Below, piece by piece: positions 17,877-26,912 of a DNA stretch of 64,000 nucleotides (within the stretch, counting starts at the first letter, position 1; every line of letters starts with the position of its first letter). Position numbers and translations under genes: made by a program. The DNA is from Lachnospiraceae bacterium (GTDB taxonomy: Bacteria; Bacillota; Clostridia; Lachnospirales; Lachnospiraceae): contig JAQXVO010000020.1 in the NCBI GenBank assembly GCA_029224965.1, positions 152,546-216,545 of the forward strand, given 5' to 3'. The notes below the pieces were generated by a model, which worked only from the letters and a program-made list of their open reading frames with translations, had not been told where the DNA came from and did no database searches.

Positions 17877-19816
17877 GCGATCGTGTCGTCCTCCCTAATG
17901 ATGCCGCTGACTGCCACCGTGTCACGGCCGGCCTGGGTCAGCTCCTCCAGACGGGGCAGACGGCCGACAATATTATCATTCAGCCAGTTCATGGTAATAA
18001 TCTTCTGCTCGGACAGGCTGTGTCCGCCTGCCTTCTGAACCAGTCCGTTCTGGCTTCTCAGCTCGCCGCGGAAAGGATTGATGGATCCGTTCATGGTGGC
18101 CCGCTTCAGATTTTCCACCAGCTTCTTACTCTCATAGGGCAGGTGCTCGGAGGTGATGATATCCACAACGCCGGCCGACATGCCCCACCAGTAGTTAATG
18201 GCCTGACTTCCCGGATCCTGATCCAGATGTCCGTCCATACAGGCATCAATGATCAGCTCGTAGAACTTTCCCCAGTTCCAGACCGGCGCCGCCAGGTTGC
18301 GGACGCCTCCGTTCTCCTCCAGGCGGAAGAGACCGTATTCCCTGGAAGCTTTTTCGGGCCGGATGAAATCCTTGCCGGAAACCAGCTCCACCTCGTTTTT
18401 TTCCATGATCTCCCGCCAATTGCTGTCCTTCATGGATGTCCAGGAAAGATAGACCCGGACCTTGGGATCCACCATCGCCGCACCGATGGCATAGGCGTTG
18501 ATCTCTGCCAGGGATCCGTAAATGGGATAATCCGCCAGATAGCCGATCTTATGATTGGAGGACAGAGAAGCTGCCAGGGCGCCGATCACGGCCTTGGCTT
18601 CAAACATCCTTGCATAATAAGTCCGGACCCTGGAATGGGACAGATTGATGGAGCAGTTAAAAAACTTGACCTTGGGATAATGAACGGCCGAACGAAGGGT
18701 TTCTGTCATCTGCTTGGGCGAAACCGTAAAAATCAACTCGCAGCCCTTCGATACCGCATCATCGATGGCTGCCCGAAGCTCCTCTTCACTGCCGCAATGG
18801 TCATAGCAGAGAGTTTCCACGATTCCCTCATACTTGTTTTCCACGAAATTCCGGCCCAATTCATGGCCGTAGATCCAGGTGGATGTCTCCTGAGGCCGCT
18901 CGTAGCAGAAGGCTGCCTTCAATGGCTTCTCTTTGGAGTAGCCGCTGCTGCCGCCGAAAATCGACCGGATAACCGACTGGGTCCGGAAGGCGGATCCGCT
19001 CTCCTGCGGCCGGTCAATGACGGTCACCTCATCGTCATTGGACTGGATCAGGAACTCATTCCAGAGCTTACTGATCCGGGAAATGAGGACCGATTCCGGC
19101 AGACCCTGCATTTCATCCAGATGATAGAAATTCAGATAGATCAGAAAGGCATCCGAAGAATTGATACGGAGCTTTTCCGCAAACTTTTCCTGGAAATTCT
19201 TGTCAAAATACTGGAAGCCGCCCTTCAGTCTCTGCTGAAGATCCAGGGGCCAGGGATGCTCAAAATCCATCTGCATGAGGTCAGCCAGTTTCTTATAGGA
19301 TCCGACCTTAGAAAAATCGATTTCATAGATCGGGGCCACATTGTAGAAGTCCAGGAATTCCTTATAGAGGAGATAATCATCGTCCTCCCGGGGCTCGGGC
19401 ACAATCCGGTTCACCTCGGCCAGGATGGTGACCGCACCCACTACGCGGGAAACCGAGACTCTCTTGTTTCCCTCCTGGACATAAAAGCGGTGCATATATT
19501 CATATACCTTGATGGGGTCCCGGATTCCCTCTTCCATCTGGGAATCATAGAGACTGGACCACTTCATGGCAAATTCCGAATGGGGTTCCAGAAGAGGCAT
19601 GAAGTTATCGGCAAAGGCCTTCTGCCGTCCTGCCGTTTTGGTCCCGGCGATCATATCCAAAGGGATTTCCAGATAGCCGACCGGGTAGCTGCCCCGGGTA
19701 TCGTTCTCGCTAATCAGATCATCCAGGGCTGTGAGATAGGGATAGCGTCCTTCTGCAACAGCCTTGTTGTATTCCTTCTTTCCAAGCTTTCTGGCCTTGT
19801 TATAGTCTTCCTGCAT
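17873..19816 (-). CDS. Cytosolic BMP-domain protein with ParB-like N-terminus, copy 1
   Basis: A 647-residue protein. Residues about 48-135 resemble the ParB/sulfiredoxin-like fold: IPLDMIAGT, a Gly-Ile-x-x-Pro-Ile stretch (EGIRDPIKVYEY) and FYVQEGNKRVSVSR in place of the ParB GERR box. Residues about 295-560 look like the BMP/Med nucleoside-binding fold (IYGHELGRNFVE, YYARMFEAKAVIGALAA, IGYLADYPIYG, INAYAIGAAMVDPKVRV). There is no signal peptide, unlike true ABC binding proteins. I chose the start at 19816 (GGAGAAAGGGAG upstream), which also aligns with copy 2 at 31333; an upstream TTG at 19858 lacks support. It is coupled to the phosphoesterase. Function is unknown; a cytosolic ligand sensor is a guess. 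Confidence 0.75.
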   Translation of the reverse strand: MQEDYNKARKLGKKEYNKAVAEGRYPYLTALDDLISENDTRGSYPVGYLEIPLDMIAGTKTAGRQKAFADNFMPLLEPHSEFAMKWSSLYDSQMEEGIRDPIKVYEYMHRFYVQEGNKRVSVSRVVGAVTILAEVNRIVPEPREDDDYLLYKEFLDFYNVAPIYEIDFSKVGSYKKLADLMQMDFEHPWPLDLQQRLKGGFQYFDKNFQEKFAEKLRINSSDAFLIYLNFYHLDEMQGLPESVLISRISKLWNEFLIQSNDDEVTVIDRPQESGSAFRTQSVIRSIFGGSSGYSKEKPLKAAFCYERPQETSTWIYGHELGRNFVENKYEGIVETLCYDHCGSEEELRAAIDDAVSKGCELIFTVSPKQMTETLRSAVHYPKVKFFNCSINLSHSRVRTYYARMFEAKAVIGALAASLSSNHKIGYLADYPIYGSLAEINAYAIGAAMVDPKVRVYLSWTSMKDSNWREIMEKNEVELVSGKDFIRPEKASREYGLFRLEENGGVRNLAAPVWNWGKFYELIIDACMDGHLDQDPGSQAINYWWGMSAGVVDIITSEHLPYESKKLVENLKRATMNGSINPFRGELRSQNGLVQKAGGHSLSEQKIITMNWLNDNIVGRLPRLEELTQAGRDTVAVSGIIREDDTIA

Positions 19817-19914
19817 AATCTCTCTCCCTTTCTCCGGTAAAATCTCTTCATCTGTCAATGTCGTATAAAATTTCTTCCTGTGTCATTCACAGTCAGACAG
19901 AATTGCTTCCGATG

Positions 19915-21243
19915 TTATTCATAGAGGCGGCAGGTGAAGGTAATGATTCCGTCCTTCCAGCCGACCTCGGCCCGTCCGTGATACTGTTCCACAATGGTTT
20001 CTGCGATGGAAAGTCCGATGCCGTAGCCTCCCTTGTCCGTATTGTGGGATTTATCCTCCCGGTAGAAACGGTCAAAGAAGCGGATATAATTGACATTCTT
20101 TCCGGCCGCATAATTGTTGGAAAACTGGAAAATCGTATATTTTTCTCTCTTCGGCTGGCTGATTTTAATCAGAATCTCTCCTTGGGGATCGCAGTACTTG
20201 ATGGCATTATCCACAAAGAGAGAGACCAACTGGCGGATCTGCCCGCCCTCGGCAGTCATATGGAGACCGTCCGGAATGTCCATGGTAACCTTCAGGCCCT
20301 CCTGCGATGCCACAGGCAGGAAAGTTTCCACCGTTTCCCTGGCTGCCGCACTGATATCCATATCCACCCGGGAATCCTTGGAATCCTGTTCCTGGGCCCT
20401 GGTAATCAGAACCAGGTTCTGAATCAGACCCTGAAGACGATCTACCTGGCGAAGGGTCGCCTGTGTCCATTCGGTCTCTCCGGACAAGGCCTCGGTCAGC
20501 TCCGTATTGGCCCGGATGACAGCCAGAGGGGTTTTTAACTCATGACTGGCATTGGTAATAAAGCGCTTCTGATTCTCACTGTTTCTTACTTCCGGTGCCA
20601 CAATCCGGGAAGACAGGGCCCGTAAGACAATCGAAGAAAGAACCATCCCAAATCCAATGAGAATCAGAGATAGGAAAAGGATTCGTTTGGACAGGGAAAC
20701 CTGACTGGTGCAGTCCATGACAACCAGAATGGTATCACCTGACGAGGCGGTTGACTTTTTATAATAATAATCGCCGTATCTTCCGAAATTCAGCCTCCGC
20801 TTCTGAATCCGTCCGGCCAGGCTGACCGCATCCGCATTGTCAACGGAAGCCATGTGCGTGGTCTTTACCTCCACGACATCCTTGCTCTTGGAATTATAGA
20901 TTACGGAGAAGAAGCGGGTCGAATAGACGAATTCCGGTGTGTCATAGGTTCCCTGAAGGCCGAAAAAATCCGACAGAACCTCATAAACCGGCTTCTTATC
21001 CTCCTTGCCGTCCGACTTCTGAAGCTTTTCGAAGGTGGAGTTCTGAGAACTTGTGGTATTCTTCTCTGGAAGTTCACCGTCATTGTCTATGATATAGGTC
21101 AGGACCTCGTTGATCTCGCTGCTGACGATCCAGAGGTTTCCGACATAGATCAGTCCGGCAATGAAAATCATGACCACCATGAAAGACAGAGCGGCAACCG
21201 TCACAAATTTTCTTTTCAATTTCGTAATGGCACGCTCGTCCAT
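19915..21243 (-). CDS. Membrane sensor histidine kinase
   Basis: A 442-residue kinase. One membrane helix lies at about residues 14-36, an extracytoplasmic sensor region of about 150 residues follows, and a second helix is near 190-212. The phospho-accepting His is in FITNASHELKTPLAVI (about residue 238). The ATPase domain shows the N box VDNAIKYCDPQG and the G box GGYGIGLSIAETIVEQ. No clear HAMP domain is seen. It is the third gene of an alarmone synthetase - response regulator - kinase operon, 87 bp after the regulator. The sensed signal is unknown. Confidence 0.9.
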   Translation of the reverse strand: MDERAITKLKRKFVTVAALSFMVVMIFIAGLIYVGNLWIVSSEINEVLTYIIDNDGELPEKNTTSSQNSTFEKLQKSDGKEDKKPVYEVLSDFFGLQGTYDTPEFVYSTRFFSVIYNSKSKDVVEVKTTHMASVDNADAVSLAGRIQKRRLNFGRYGDYYYKKSTASSGDTILVVMDCTSQVSLSKRILFLSLILIGFGMVLSSIVLRALSSRIVAPEVRNSENQKRFITNASHELKTPLAVIRANTELTEALSGETEWTQATLRQVDRLQGLIQNLVLITRAQEQDSKDSRVDMDISAAARETVETFLPVASQEGLKVTMDIPDGLHMTAEGGQIRQLVSLFVDNAIKYCDPQGEILIKISQPKREKYTIFQFSNNYAAGKNVNYIRFFDRFYREDKSHNTDKGGYGIGLSIAETIVEQYHGRAEVGWKDGIITFTCRLYE

Positions 21244-21258
21244 GGGTTCGCCTTTCCT

Positions 21259-21331
21259 GGTTTTATCTGCTTTTCTGATGTATTGCCCCTGGTTTAATAA
21301 TTCTCCCCGGTTTTATCTGCTTTTCTGATGT
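21259..21331. repeat. 23-bp direct repeat between regulator and kinase genes
   Basis: Two identical 23-bp copies lie at 21259-21281 and 21309-21331, 50 bp apart start to start; each contains TTTTATCTGCTTTTCTGATG. The second copy touches the response regulator stop codon, so this looks like a local duplication that lengthened the spacer. Confidence 0.85.
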
Positions 21332-22020
21332 CAGGCTTGTTTCTGATCTTCTTTTTTCTTCGTCAGAATAAAAGGTCCGGTCTTGTCGCCCTGAATCTCC
21401 AGGTCCGCATTGATGTAGGACAATTTATCTCTCAGATACTGGACATAGAGCAGAACCATGTCCTCTCCTGCATCGGCATCGTCCTGCCAGAGATGGGTCA
21501 GGAAATAATGGGCATCCAGCTCTTTTCCGGAATTATTCAGGAAATCCGCCAGCATTTCCGACTCCCGGCTGGACAGGCGGATGCTGTTCTCCGCCTTCAG
21601 TTCACCGGTATCTTCTTTCAGGGTTACATTTCCCAGATGAAGCTCACCCGTCTTGTTCTGCCGACCTCTCCGGGTCAGGGCATGGACACGGGCAATCAGC
21701 TCCTTCATGGCAAAGGGCTTGGTCAGATAATCGTCTGCCCCGGACTCCAGTCCTTCCACCCGGTCATCAACCTCGGACTTGGCGGTCAGCATGAGAACCG
21801 GTGTGGTAATCTGACGGGCCCGGATTTCCTTTAAGACTTCCAGGCCGCTTTTTTTCGGCATCATGATGTCCAGAATCAGTCCGTCGTAGCCGTTTTTATT
21901 GATATAATCCAGGGCCTCCTCGCCGTCATAGGCGCTGTCGACTTCATAGCTCTGCATCTTCAGCATGGCGGTCAGAACCCGGTTCAGGTCTCGCGTATCT
22001 TCTGCCAGTAATAATTTCAT
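21331..22020 (-). CDS. OmpR-family response regulator
   Basis: A 229-residue two-component regulator. The receiver domain (1-115) has acidic residues in LLAEDTRDLN, the phospho-acceptor Asp in GLILDIMMPKKSG (about residue 52) and Lys in YLTKPFAMKEL. The C-terminal part (about 130-222) is a winged helix with RLSSRESEMLADFLNN and a recognition helix near YVQYLRDKLSYIN. Its start overlaps the stop of the alarmone synthetase gene by 4 bp, and the kinase follows, so it is almost certainly the kinase's partner. Confidence 0.92.
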   Translation of the reverse strand: MKLLLAEDTRDLNRVLTAMLKMQSYEVDSAYDGEEALDYINKNGYDGLILDIMMPKKSGLEVLKEIRARQITTPVLMLTAKSEVDDRVEGLESGADDYLTKPFAMKELIARVHALTRRGRQNKTGELHLGNVTLKEDTGELKAENSIRLSSRESEMLADFLNNSGKELDAHYFLTHLWQDDADAGEDMVLLYVQYLRDKLSYINADLEIQGDKTGPFILTKKKEDQKQA

Positions 22021-22757
22021 TTATCTCCTTCTTCCCGAATCATGTCGCGGATGGTCTGCATGGACATATCGGTCGAAGCCAGCTCGTCCGCGCAGCGCTT
22101 CAGTTCACTCTCGATCAGATTGAGATTCCCTTTGATCTCGTGTTTGTAACGGATATTATGCTCCAGGGCTGCCCAGGTATCCATGGAAATGGTCCGGATC
22201 TGGATCTCAGCATAATAGGACCGGTCTTCGGACAGACGGACCTTCAGAATCAGATGCAGACTTCGGTAGCCATTGGGCTTGGCATGCCGGATATAGTCCT
22301 TCTCCTGGACAATTTCACAGTCCGGTAGATTTTCCAGATAATCCCGGACCAGGTAGACGTCATTGACAAAGGCGCAGACAACCCGGATGCCGACCGCATC
22401 GAAGATTTCCGTCAGGGCCGATTCCGTGGTCTCCGGAAGATTCCGCCGCCGGCATTTCTCCCGCATGCTTTCCTCGGATTTGATCCGGGCCAGACAGTGC
22501 TCTACCGGATCCGATCCGGTCTGTTCGGTTATCTGTTCACGAAGCTCCTGAATGGCATTCATGAGCTTGTCTCTGACTGCCAGAAGGTCTTCCTTTTTAT
22601 CTCCGTAAATTGACTCTGTACTGCCCTCTTTTCCGTTACCGTCGTTGGGTTCAATGCTTCTTTCTCTATTGCCGGGGCTCCATCCGGCTTCCTTTTCCGT
22701 GCTGTCGCCGGTGCCCGGCCCGGCTTTCGTTTTCTTTAATATTTGAGCTGTTTCCAT
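22017..22757 (-). CDS. Small alarmone synthetase ((p)ppGpp synthetase, RelA/SpoT domain)
   Basis: A 246-residue single-domain synthetase that moves pyrophosphate from ATP to GDP or GTP. The RelA/SpoT core occupies about residues 65-225: FDAVGIRVVCAFVNDVYLV, KPNGYRSLHLIL and AEIQIRTISMDTWAALEH, with the Gln/Glu and Tyr/His residues of the synthetase site. There is no hydrolase domain. The first 60 residues are a polar, Gly/Glu-rich extension. It heads an operon with a response regulator (4-bp overlap) and a histidine kinase, which is an unusual link between stringent response and two-component signalling. An extended -10 (TATGAT, minus strand, 22820-22815) lies upstream. Confidence 0.88.
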   Translation of the reverse strand: METAQILKKTKAGPGTGDSTEKEAGWSPGNRERSIEPNDGNGKEGSTESIYGDKKEDLLAVRDKLMNAIQELREQITEQTGSDPVEHCLARIKSEESMREKCRRRNLPETTESALTEIFDAVGIRVVCAFVNDVYLVRDYLENLPDCEIVQEKDYIRHAKPNGYRSLHLILKVRLSEDRSYYAEIQIRTISMDTWAALEHNIRYKHEIKGNLNLIESELKRCADELASTDMSMQTIRDMIREEGDK

Positions 22758-22903
22758 ATCATAAATCCCCTTTTCAGGTTTTATTCTCTTTCTGCAATAT
22801 AAAGATTACATATAATCATAGCACGACAGAGCAGAAAAAAGAAAACCGGGGCCCAAGTTTTACCGAATTTTCACATTTATAAAAGAGGCGGCCGGAAACA
22901 GAG

Positions 22904-22940
22904 CAAAAAAGAGGGGCCGGCCGAAAGCGGTCAGTCCCCA
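22904..22940 (-). terminator. Terminator of the GH31/EamA/ABC operon
   Basis: On the minus strand a GGGG...CCCC hairpin with a GC-rich stem follows the GH31 stop codon at 22966 and ends in CTCTTTTTTG. Confidence 0.65.
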
Positions 22941-22965
22941 CATAAAAATGATTTGAAAATTCGAT

Positions 22966-25077
22966 TCAGTCCATCTTCTGAATCGAAGAAAAAAGATTCT
23001 GCCAGGAGGAATTCTCCCGGTAGAAGACGGCCGGTTTTCCGAGCGGGGCAGCCATACGGAATTCGCCGGGCCCATAGGTCTTCCCGTCAAAGAGGCCGAT
23101 CCAGCGCTCCCCATCCCTGGCAGGAAGATAGACCAGCCTGGAATCGGCGCCCTCTTCCATAACCGGTGCGACCAGAAGGTCCGGCCCCAGGAGATACTCC
23201 GTTTTCAGATCCCGGACATTGGGATCCTTTTCATAATGCAGAACCAGAGGCCGCATGCAGCCGATTCCTCTCTCATGGTTTTCTTCGACAATGGCTTGAA
23301 GATAGGGCTTTAAGTCCCTGTGGATCCGGGTCATCCGAGCGAAATGATTCATACCCTCTTCATCGTTATAAAACTGGTAATTTTCTTCGGGCCGGTTCCC
23401 CTCATGGGTCCGCATAACCGGAGAAAAGCAGGCGAATTCGGCCCAGCGCATGAAGAGCTCCCGGCTCCGGATATTGCCATAGGCCGAGGTATAGCCGCCG
23501 ATATCACTGTGAGACAGGCCATAGCCCGACATGGTCAGAGACAGAGCACCCGTCAGAGCGGAAGGCAGACCGTCATGCTCGGACCAGTCAACCGACTGGT
23601 CACCCTGCCACTGGAGGGCCGTGTAGGTCTGGGATCCCGTGGCTCCAGACCGCATGAAATAGAGAATCTGTCCGGACTTTCCGGCCTCCCGACAGGCTTC
23701 ATAGTTGCAGCGGGCCCATTCGGCCGGGAAGCGGTTGTGCCAGAGCTTCGGGTCCTCTCCGGATGCCGGGCAGCAGTCCGCAGGCACATATTCGCCGAAA
23801 TCCGCCATCCATCCGCTCAGGCCGAAGTCCAGAAGTTCCCGTTTAATGACGTCCTTATACCAGTTGAAGCCGCGTTCGGTCGACAGGTCCACCATGCCGA
23901 AATAAATCGATACCGAATTCATCCGGTAGACCTCTCCGGCCTGATTCAGAAGAAGAGCTCCGGCCTTCTTTCCTTCCTCATATAGCTTTCCGCCCTCTGC
24001 CAGGTAGGGATTGATATAGCCAAGGAAATGGATGCCCTCCTGGGCCCAGGCATGGATGGCATTAGGGAGGTCCGGATAGAGAGAAGGATCCCAGCGGAAA
24101 TCCCAGCGCAATCTTTTTCCGAAGGCCGGATCCATAAACTTTCCGCACCAGTCCTGGCAGAAGAGGCCGGCGGTCTTCACGCCATGGGCCAGGCTCTTCT
24201 TCGTCAGCTCCCGGACACGTTCTGTTCCGCCCTGAAGGCCAAGGATAGCCCCATTATAAACGAAATCCGGAAGCAGCATCTGCCTACCAAGAAGGTCCGT
24301 GAGTTTGATCAGGCAGTCTTCGAGACTCTGTCCCTCTCTGAAATAAAGCCTCTTCGGGCAGGCAAAGAAGGTCAGATCGTGATGGTCTGCATTTCGAAAA
24401 TCAAAATCCGCATAGGCCGTGCAGAAAGTGTGGAAATAATAATCCCTGCTGCTTAAGTAGGTCTGCTGGGGAAAATAGGTCGTATAATAGTCGCCGCCGT
24501 TTCCTCCGTCCGCGTCAGCCTTCTTCGTGATCTCGGTCGACTTGTCACGGCCGATGCCGGGCTCCGAGGTCCAGAGAGGATAATGACGGTGCCTCAGATT
24601 CAGATAGGAAAATTGCTCTCCGCCCCCATAGACCGCCTCGGATTCCTCTGCACAGATATGGAACTGAAAACGGTTATAGTCTATGGCCGGATTCTCCCGG
24701 AAGAAGGGAAGGAAGTCCACCGTGCAGGCATCCTCGGAAAGAAGGATGTCGAAATCCAGGCTGCTTTCATCCGGAAGGAGGTAGACGGCCCGATAGCCGG
24801 AAATCAGAGGTCCGGTCGCGGTCTTTGGTCCGAGTATGGTCTCCTCCTCTCTCCTTCTGGCTCTTTTCCGTTCCTCCTCATTCAGGAGACGGATGGACTG
24901 AAAAGACGGCTGAAGCCAGCCCTCCATCTGATCCTTCACGGTAAAGAAACCGCTTTTTACGGAGATATCTTCGTTTCCTTTTCCGATGGAAAAAAGGGGC
25001 CGGTCCGCCGTCTGGCGGAGGAGCGGCCCCTCTTCTGTTTCAATTAGAAATCCATCGGAAAGAATGGTTATTTTCAT
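22966..25077 (-). CDS. GH31 glycosidase with full sulfoquinovosidase signature
   Basis: A 703-residue cytosolic GH31 enzyme. The nucleophile Asp lies in GWMADFGEYVP (residue 426) and the acid/base Asp in WQGDQSVDW (493). From memory of E. coli YihQ, sulfonate recognition uses Gln288, Arg301, Trp304 and Tyr508. The matching motifs here are FCQDWCG (Q308), FGKRLRW (R322, W325) and SDIGGYT (Y529), so the sulfonate-binding set looks complete. The start at 25077 has AAAGGAT upstream; a longer frame lacks a site. It follows the EamA transporter and the sugar ABC importer. The likely role is releasing sulfoquinovose from sulfoquinovosyl glycerol or related glycosides. An ordinary alpha-glucosidase is the less likely alternative. 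Confidence 0.82.
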   Translation of the reverse strand: MKITILSDGFLIETEEGPLLRQTADRPLFSIGKGNEDISVKSGFFTVKDQMEGWLQPSFQSIRLLNEEERKRARRREEETILGPKTATGPLISGYRAVYLLPDESSLDFDILLSEDACTVDFLPFFRENPAIDYNRFQFHICAEESEAVYGGGEQFSYLNLRHRHYPLWTSEPGIGRDKSTEITKKADADGGNGGDYYTTYFPQQTYLSSRDYYFHTFCTAYADFDFRNADHHDLTFFACPKRLYFREGQSLEDCLIKLTDLLGRQMLLPDFVYNGAILGLQGGTERVRELTKKSLAHGVKTAGLFCQDWCGKFMDPAFGKRLRWDFRWDPSLYPDLPNAIHAWAQEGIHFLGYINPYLAEGGKLYEEGKKAGALLLNQAGEVYRMNSVSIYFGMVDLSTERGFNWYKDVIKRELLDFGLSGWMADFGEYVPADCCPASGEDPKLWHNRFPAEWARCNYEACREAGKSGQILYFMRSGATGSQTYTALQWQGDQSVDWSEHDGLPSALTGALSLTMSGYGLSHSDIGGYTSAYGNIRSRELFMRWAEFACFSPVMRTHEGNRPEENYQFYNDEEGMNHFARMTRIHRDLKPYLQAIVEENHERGIGCMRPLVLHYEKDPNVRDLKTEYLLGPDLLVAPVMEEGADSRLVYLPARDGERWIGLFDGKTYGPGEFRMAAPLGKPAVFYRENSSWQNLFSSIQKMD

Positions 25078-25132
25078 GGCAATTCCATCCTTTCGAATTC
25101 TATTTTCTTCAATCCGGTCTATATCTGGCAGC

Positions 25133-26053
25133 TCACCTGCCCTCAAGTAGGGTACCCTTCCGAATCTTGCCCCGTTCGCAGAGGAGCATGCCAAAGCCTC
25201 CGAGGAGGACGATGGCGGCACCGATCATTTCGCTCGCTGTCATCCGGTCTCCGAACAGGAAGAAGACCAGAAGGGAGGCGACAATCGGCATAAGAAGGAG
25301 GAAGGTTTTCACGATCCATACAGGGAAGTGCCGGAGGTCGAAGTAGTAGACCAGATAGATTCCGGTCTGTCCGAGTCCGGCCAGAATGGACCAGATCAGG
25401 AGGCCTGGAGAGCTTCCGAGCCTGGACAGCTGCCCCAAGGTTCCCATGAATGCGCTTGTGATGAAAAAGAGAATCATGGTCACAAAATTATTGTAAAAGG
25501 CCACCGTATCATCGGATTGGGGATTCTTTTGATCCAACTGGGCCGACTTGATCACGAAGGCATTCATGGAAACAAAAAGGGCGGAAAGTATGAAAAAGAT
25601 CGAACCTCTGTCAACCCTAAAGTGGCGGAAATCAACGCCGACCACCAGGAATACTCCAAAGAGCATAACCAGGGTCATGAGCCACTCGATTCCCCGGAAA
25701 TGTTTCTTATAGATCAGGCAGGAAATCAGGTTTACAAAAAGAATATCACATTTCAGGAGAGCCGTCCCTGTGCCTGCAGAGGAAAGGGTCAGCCCGATAA
25801 AGGCGGTCAGATCCAAGGCGAAGCCCAGGCAGCCGATCAGAAGGAGCTTCCAGAGGACACCTCTGACATGGAAGAGCTGTTTCAGCTCTCCCCTGGCCCC
25901 CATGATCACGATCAGAAGAATCATGGTCAGGAAGCGGATGACAATTCCGGTATCGAATACCGACATCTGTTTTACGGTCTGCTGACTTGCTACATAATAA
26001 CCACCCCAGATGAAACATAGACCGATCAGAGGCAGTACTTTTTTTAAGCTCAT
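25133..26053 (-). CDS. EamA/DMT-family transporter
   Basis: A 306-residue membrane protein with ten hydrophobic segments in two EamA repeats, starting LIGLCFIWGGYYVASQQ and ending AAIVLLGGFGMLLCE. The family exports metabolites. It lies 7 bp after the ABC permease gene and 55 bp before the sulfoquinovosidase gene, so it belongs to that operon. In sulfoglycolysis a C2 or C3 sulfonate must leave the cell, and this exporter is a reasonable candidate (inference). The ribosome site is modest because it overlaps the end of the preceding gene. Confidence 0.85.
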   Translation of the reverse strand: MSLKKVLPLIGLCFIWGGYYVASQQTVKQMSVFDTGIVIRFLTMILLIVIMGARGELKQLFHVRGVLWKLLLIGCLGFALDLTAFIGLTLSSAGTGTALLKCDILFVNLISCLIYKKHFRGIEWLMTLVMLFGVFLVVGVDFRHFRVDRGSIFFILSALFVSMNAFVIKSAQLDQKNPQSDDTVAFYNNFVTMILFFITSAFMGTLGQLSRLGSSPGLLIWSILAGLGQTGIYLVYYFDLRHFPVWIVKTFLLLMPIVASLLVFFLFGDRMTASEMIGAAIVLLGGFGMLLCERGKIRKGTLLEGR

Positions 26054-26059
26054 TTTCCA

Positions 26060-26902
26060 TCAACCCTTTACAGCACCGGCTGTCAGTCCGGCAATGATCT
26101 TCTCCTGGAAGACCATATAGATCACAATACTGGGAACCATGGCAATCACAATTGCCGCATACATGGATACATAGTCTGTCGAGAACTGGTTGGTGAAGTA
26201 GCGGATTCCGATCTGGATGGTCTTTGTTTCCGGAGAGGATGTTAAGAGGTTTGCATAAACAAATTCATTCCAGCAGGTCAGGAAGCAGAAGGTTGCAGCT
26301 GTTACAATGCCGGTCCGGATCAGTGGTAGGAAGATCTTGAAGAATCTTCCGAAGAAGCCGCAGCCATCTACATAGGCGGCCTCTTCCACTTCACCTGGGA
26401 AGGAATCCATGAAGCCCCGGATGATGACCGTCGATACCGGCAGATTGACTGCGGTATAGAGGATGATCAGGGCCAGGAGGGAGTCCAGGAGGTGAAGCTT
26501 CTGGAAGGTCATGAAGTAAGGAACCATCATGGCATTCAGAGGAACCATGATTCCGGAGGCAAAAAGCGCATAGATGATCTCTCGTCCGCGGAAACGGAAG
26601 CGGCTTAAGGCGTAGCTTGCCATCGTTGCAATGAAGACATTGAGAATCGTTGCGGAGAAGGCAACGATAATCGAGTTAATGATCATGTGTCCCAGATTGG
26701 CCTGGGTCCAGGCATGAACATAGTTGATCAGCTGAGGAATGGCCGGCCAGCTGAAGGGGCTGGCGATGTATTCCTTATTCGTCTTTAATGATGTCACAAA
26801 GAGCCAGAGCAGCGGAAACAGGGTATAGACCGCAAAGAAAATGATCAGGATCCATTTCAGGATTCTTGAGCCCAGGCTGCCGAATTGTTTTTTACCACTC
26901 AT
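26060..26902 (-). CDS. Sugar ABC transporter permease (MalG type), second system
   Basis: A 280-residue CUT1 permease. The start at 26902 has GAGGAGG 5 bp upstream; a longer frame would overlap the preceding gene. Six membrane segments are visible, as well as the EAA loop (GEVEEAAYVDGCGFFGRFFKI) and the C-terminal KIIAGLTAGAVKG. It is 10 bp after its MalF-type partner. The operon lacks an ATPase. Because it is coupled to an EamA exporter and a sulfoquinovosidase, uptake of sulfoquinovose glycosides is the favoured role. Confidence 0.88.
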   Translation of the reverse strand: MSGKKQFGSLGSRILKWILIIFFAVYTLFPLLWLFVTSLKTNKEYIASPFSWPAIPQLINYVHAWTQANLGHMIINSIIVAFSATILNVFIATMASYALSRFRFRGREIIYALFASGIMVPLNAMMVPYFMTFQKLHLLDSLLALIILYTAVNLPVSTVIIRGFMDSFPGEVEEAAYVDGCGFFGRFFKIFLPLIRTGIVTAATFCFLTCWNEFVYANLLTSSPETKTIQIGIRYFTNQFSTDYVSMYAAIVIAMVPSIVIYMVFQEKIIAGLTAGAVKG

Positions 26903-26912
26903 ATGAGCCTCC

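Noticed and set aside
17807..19840. A 677-codon open frame antisense to the ParB-like/BMP gene
   Set aside because: Its product lacks any recognisable domain and has the composition of a complementary frame, whereas the minus strand encodes conserved motifs and has a proper ribosome site.
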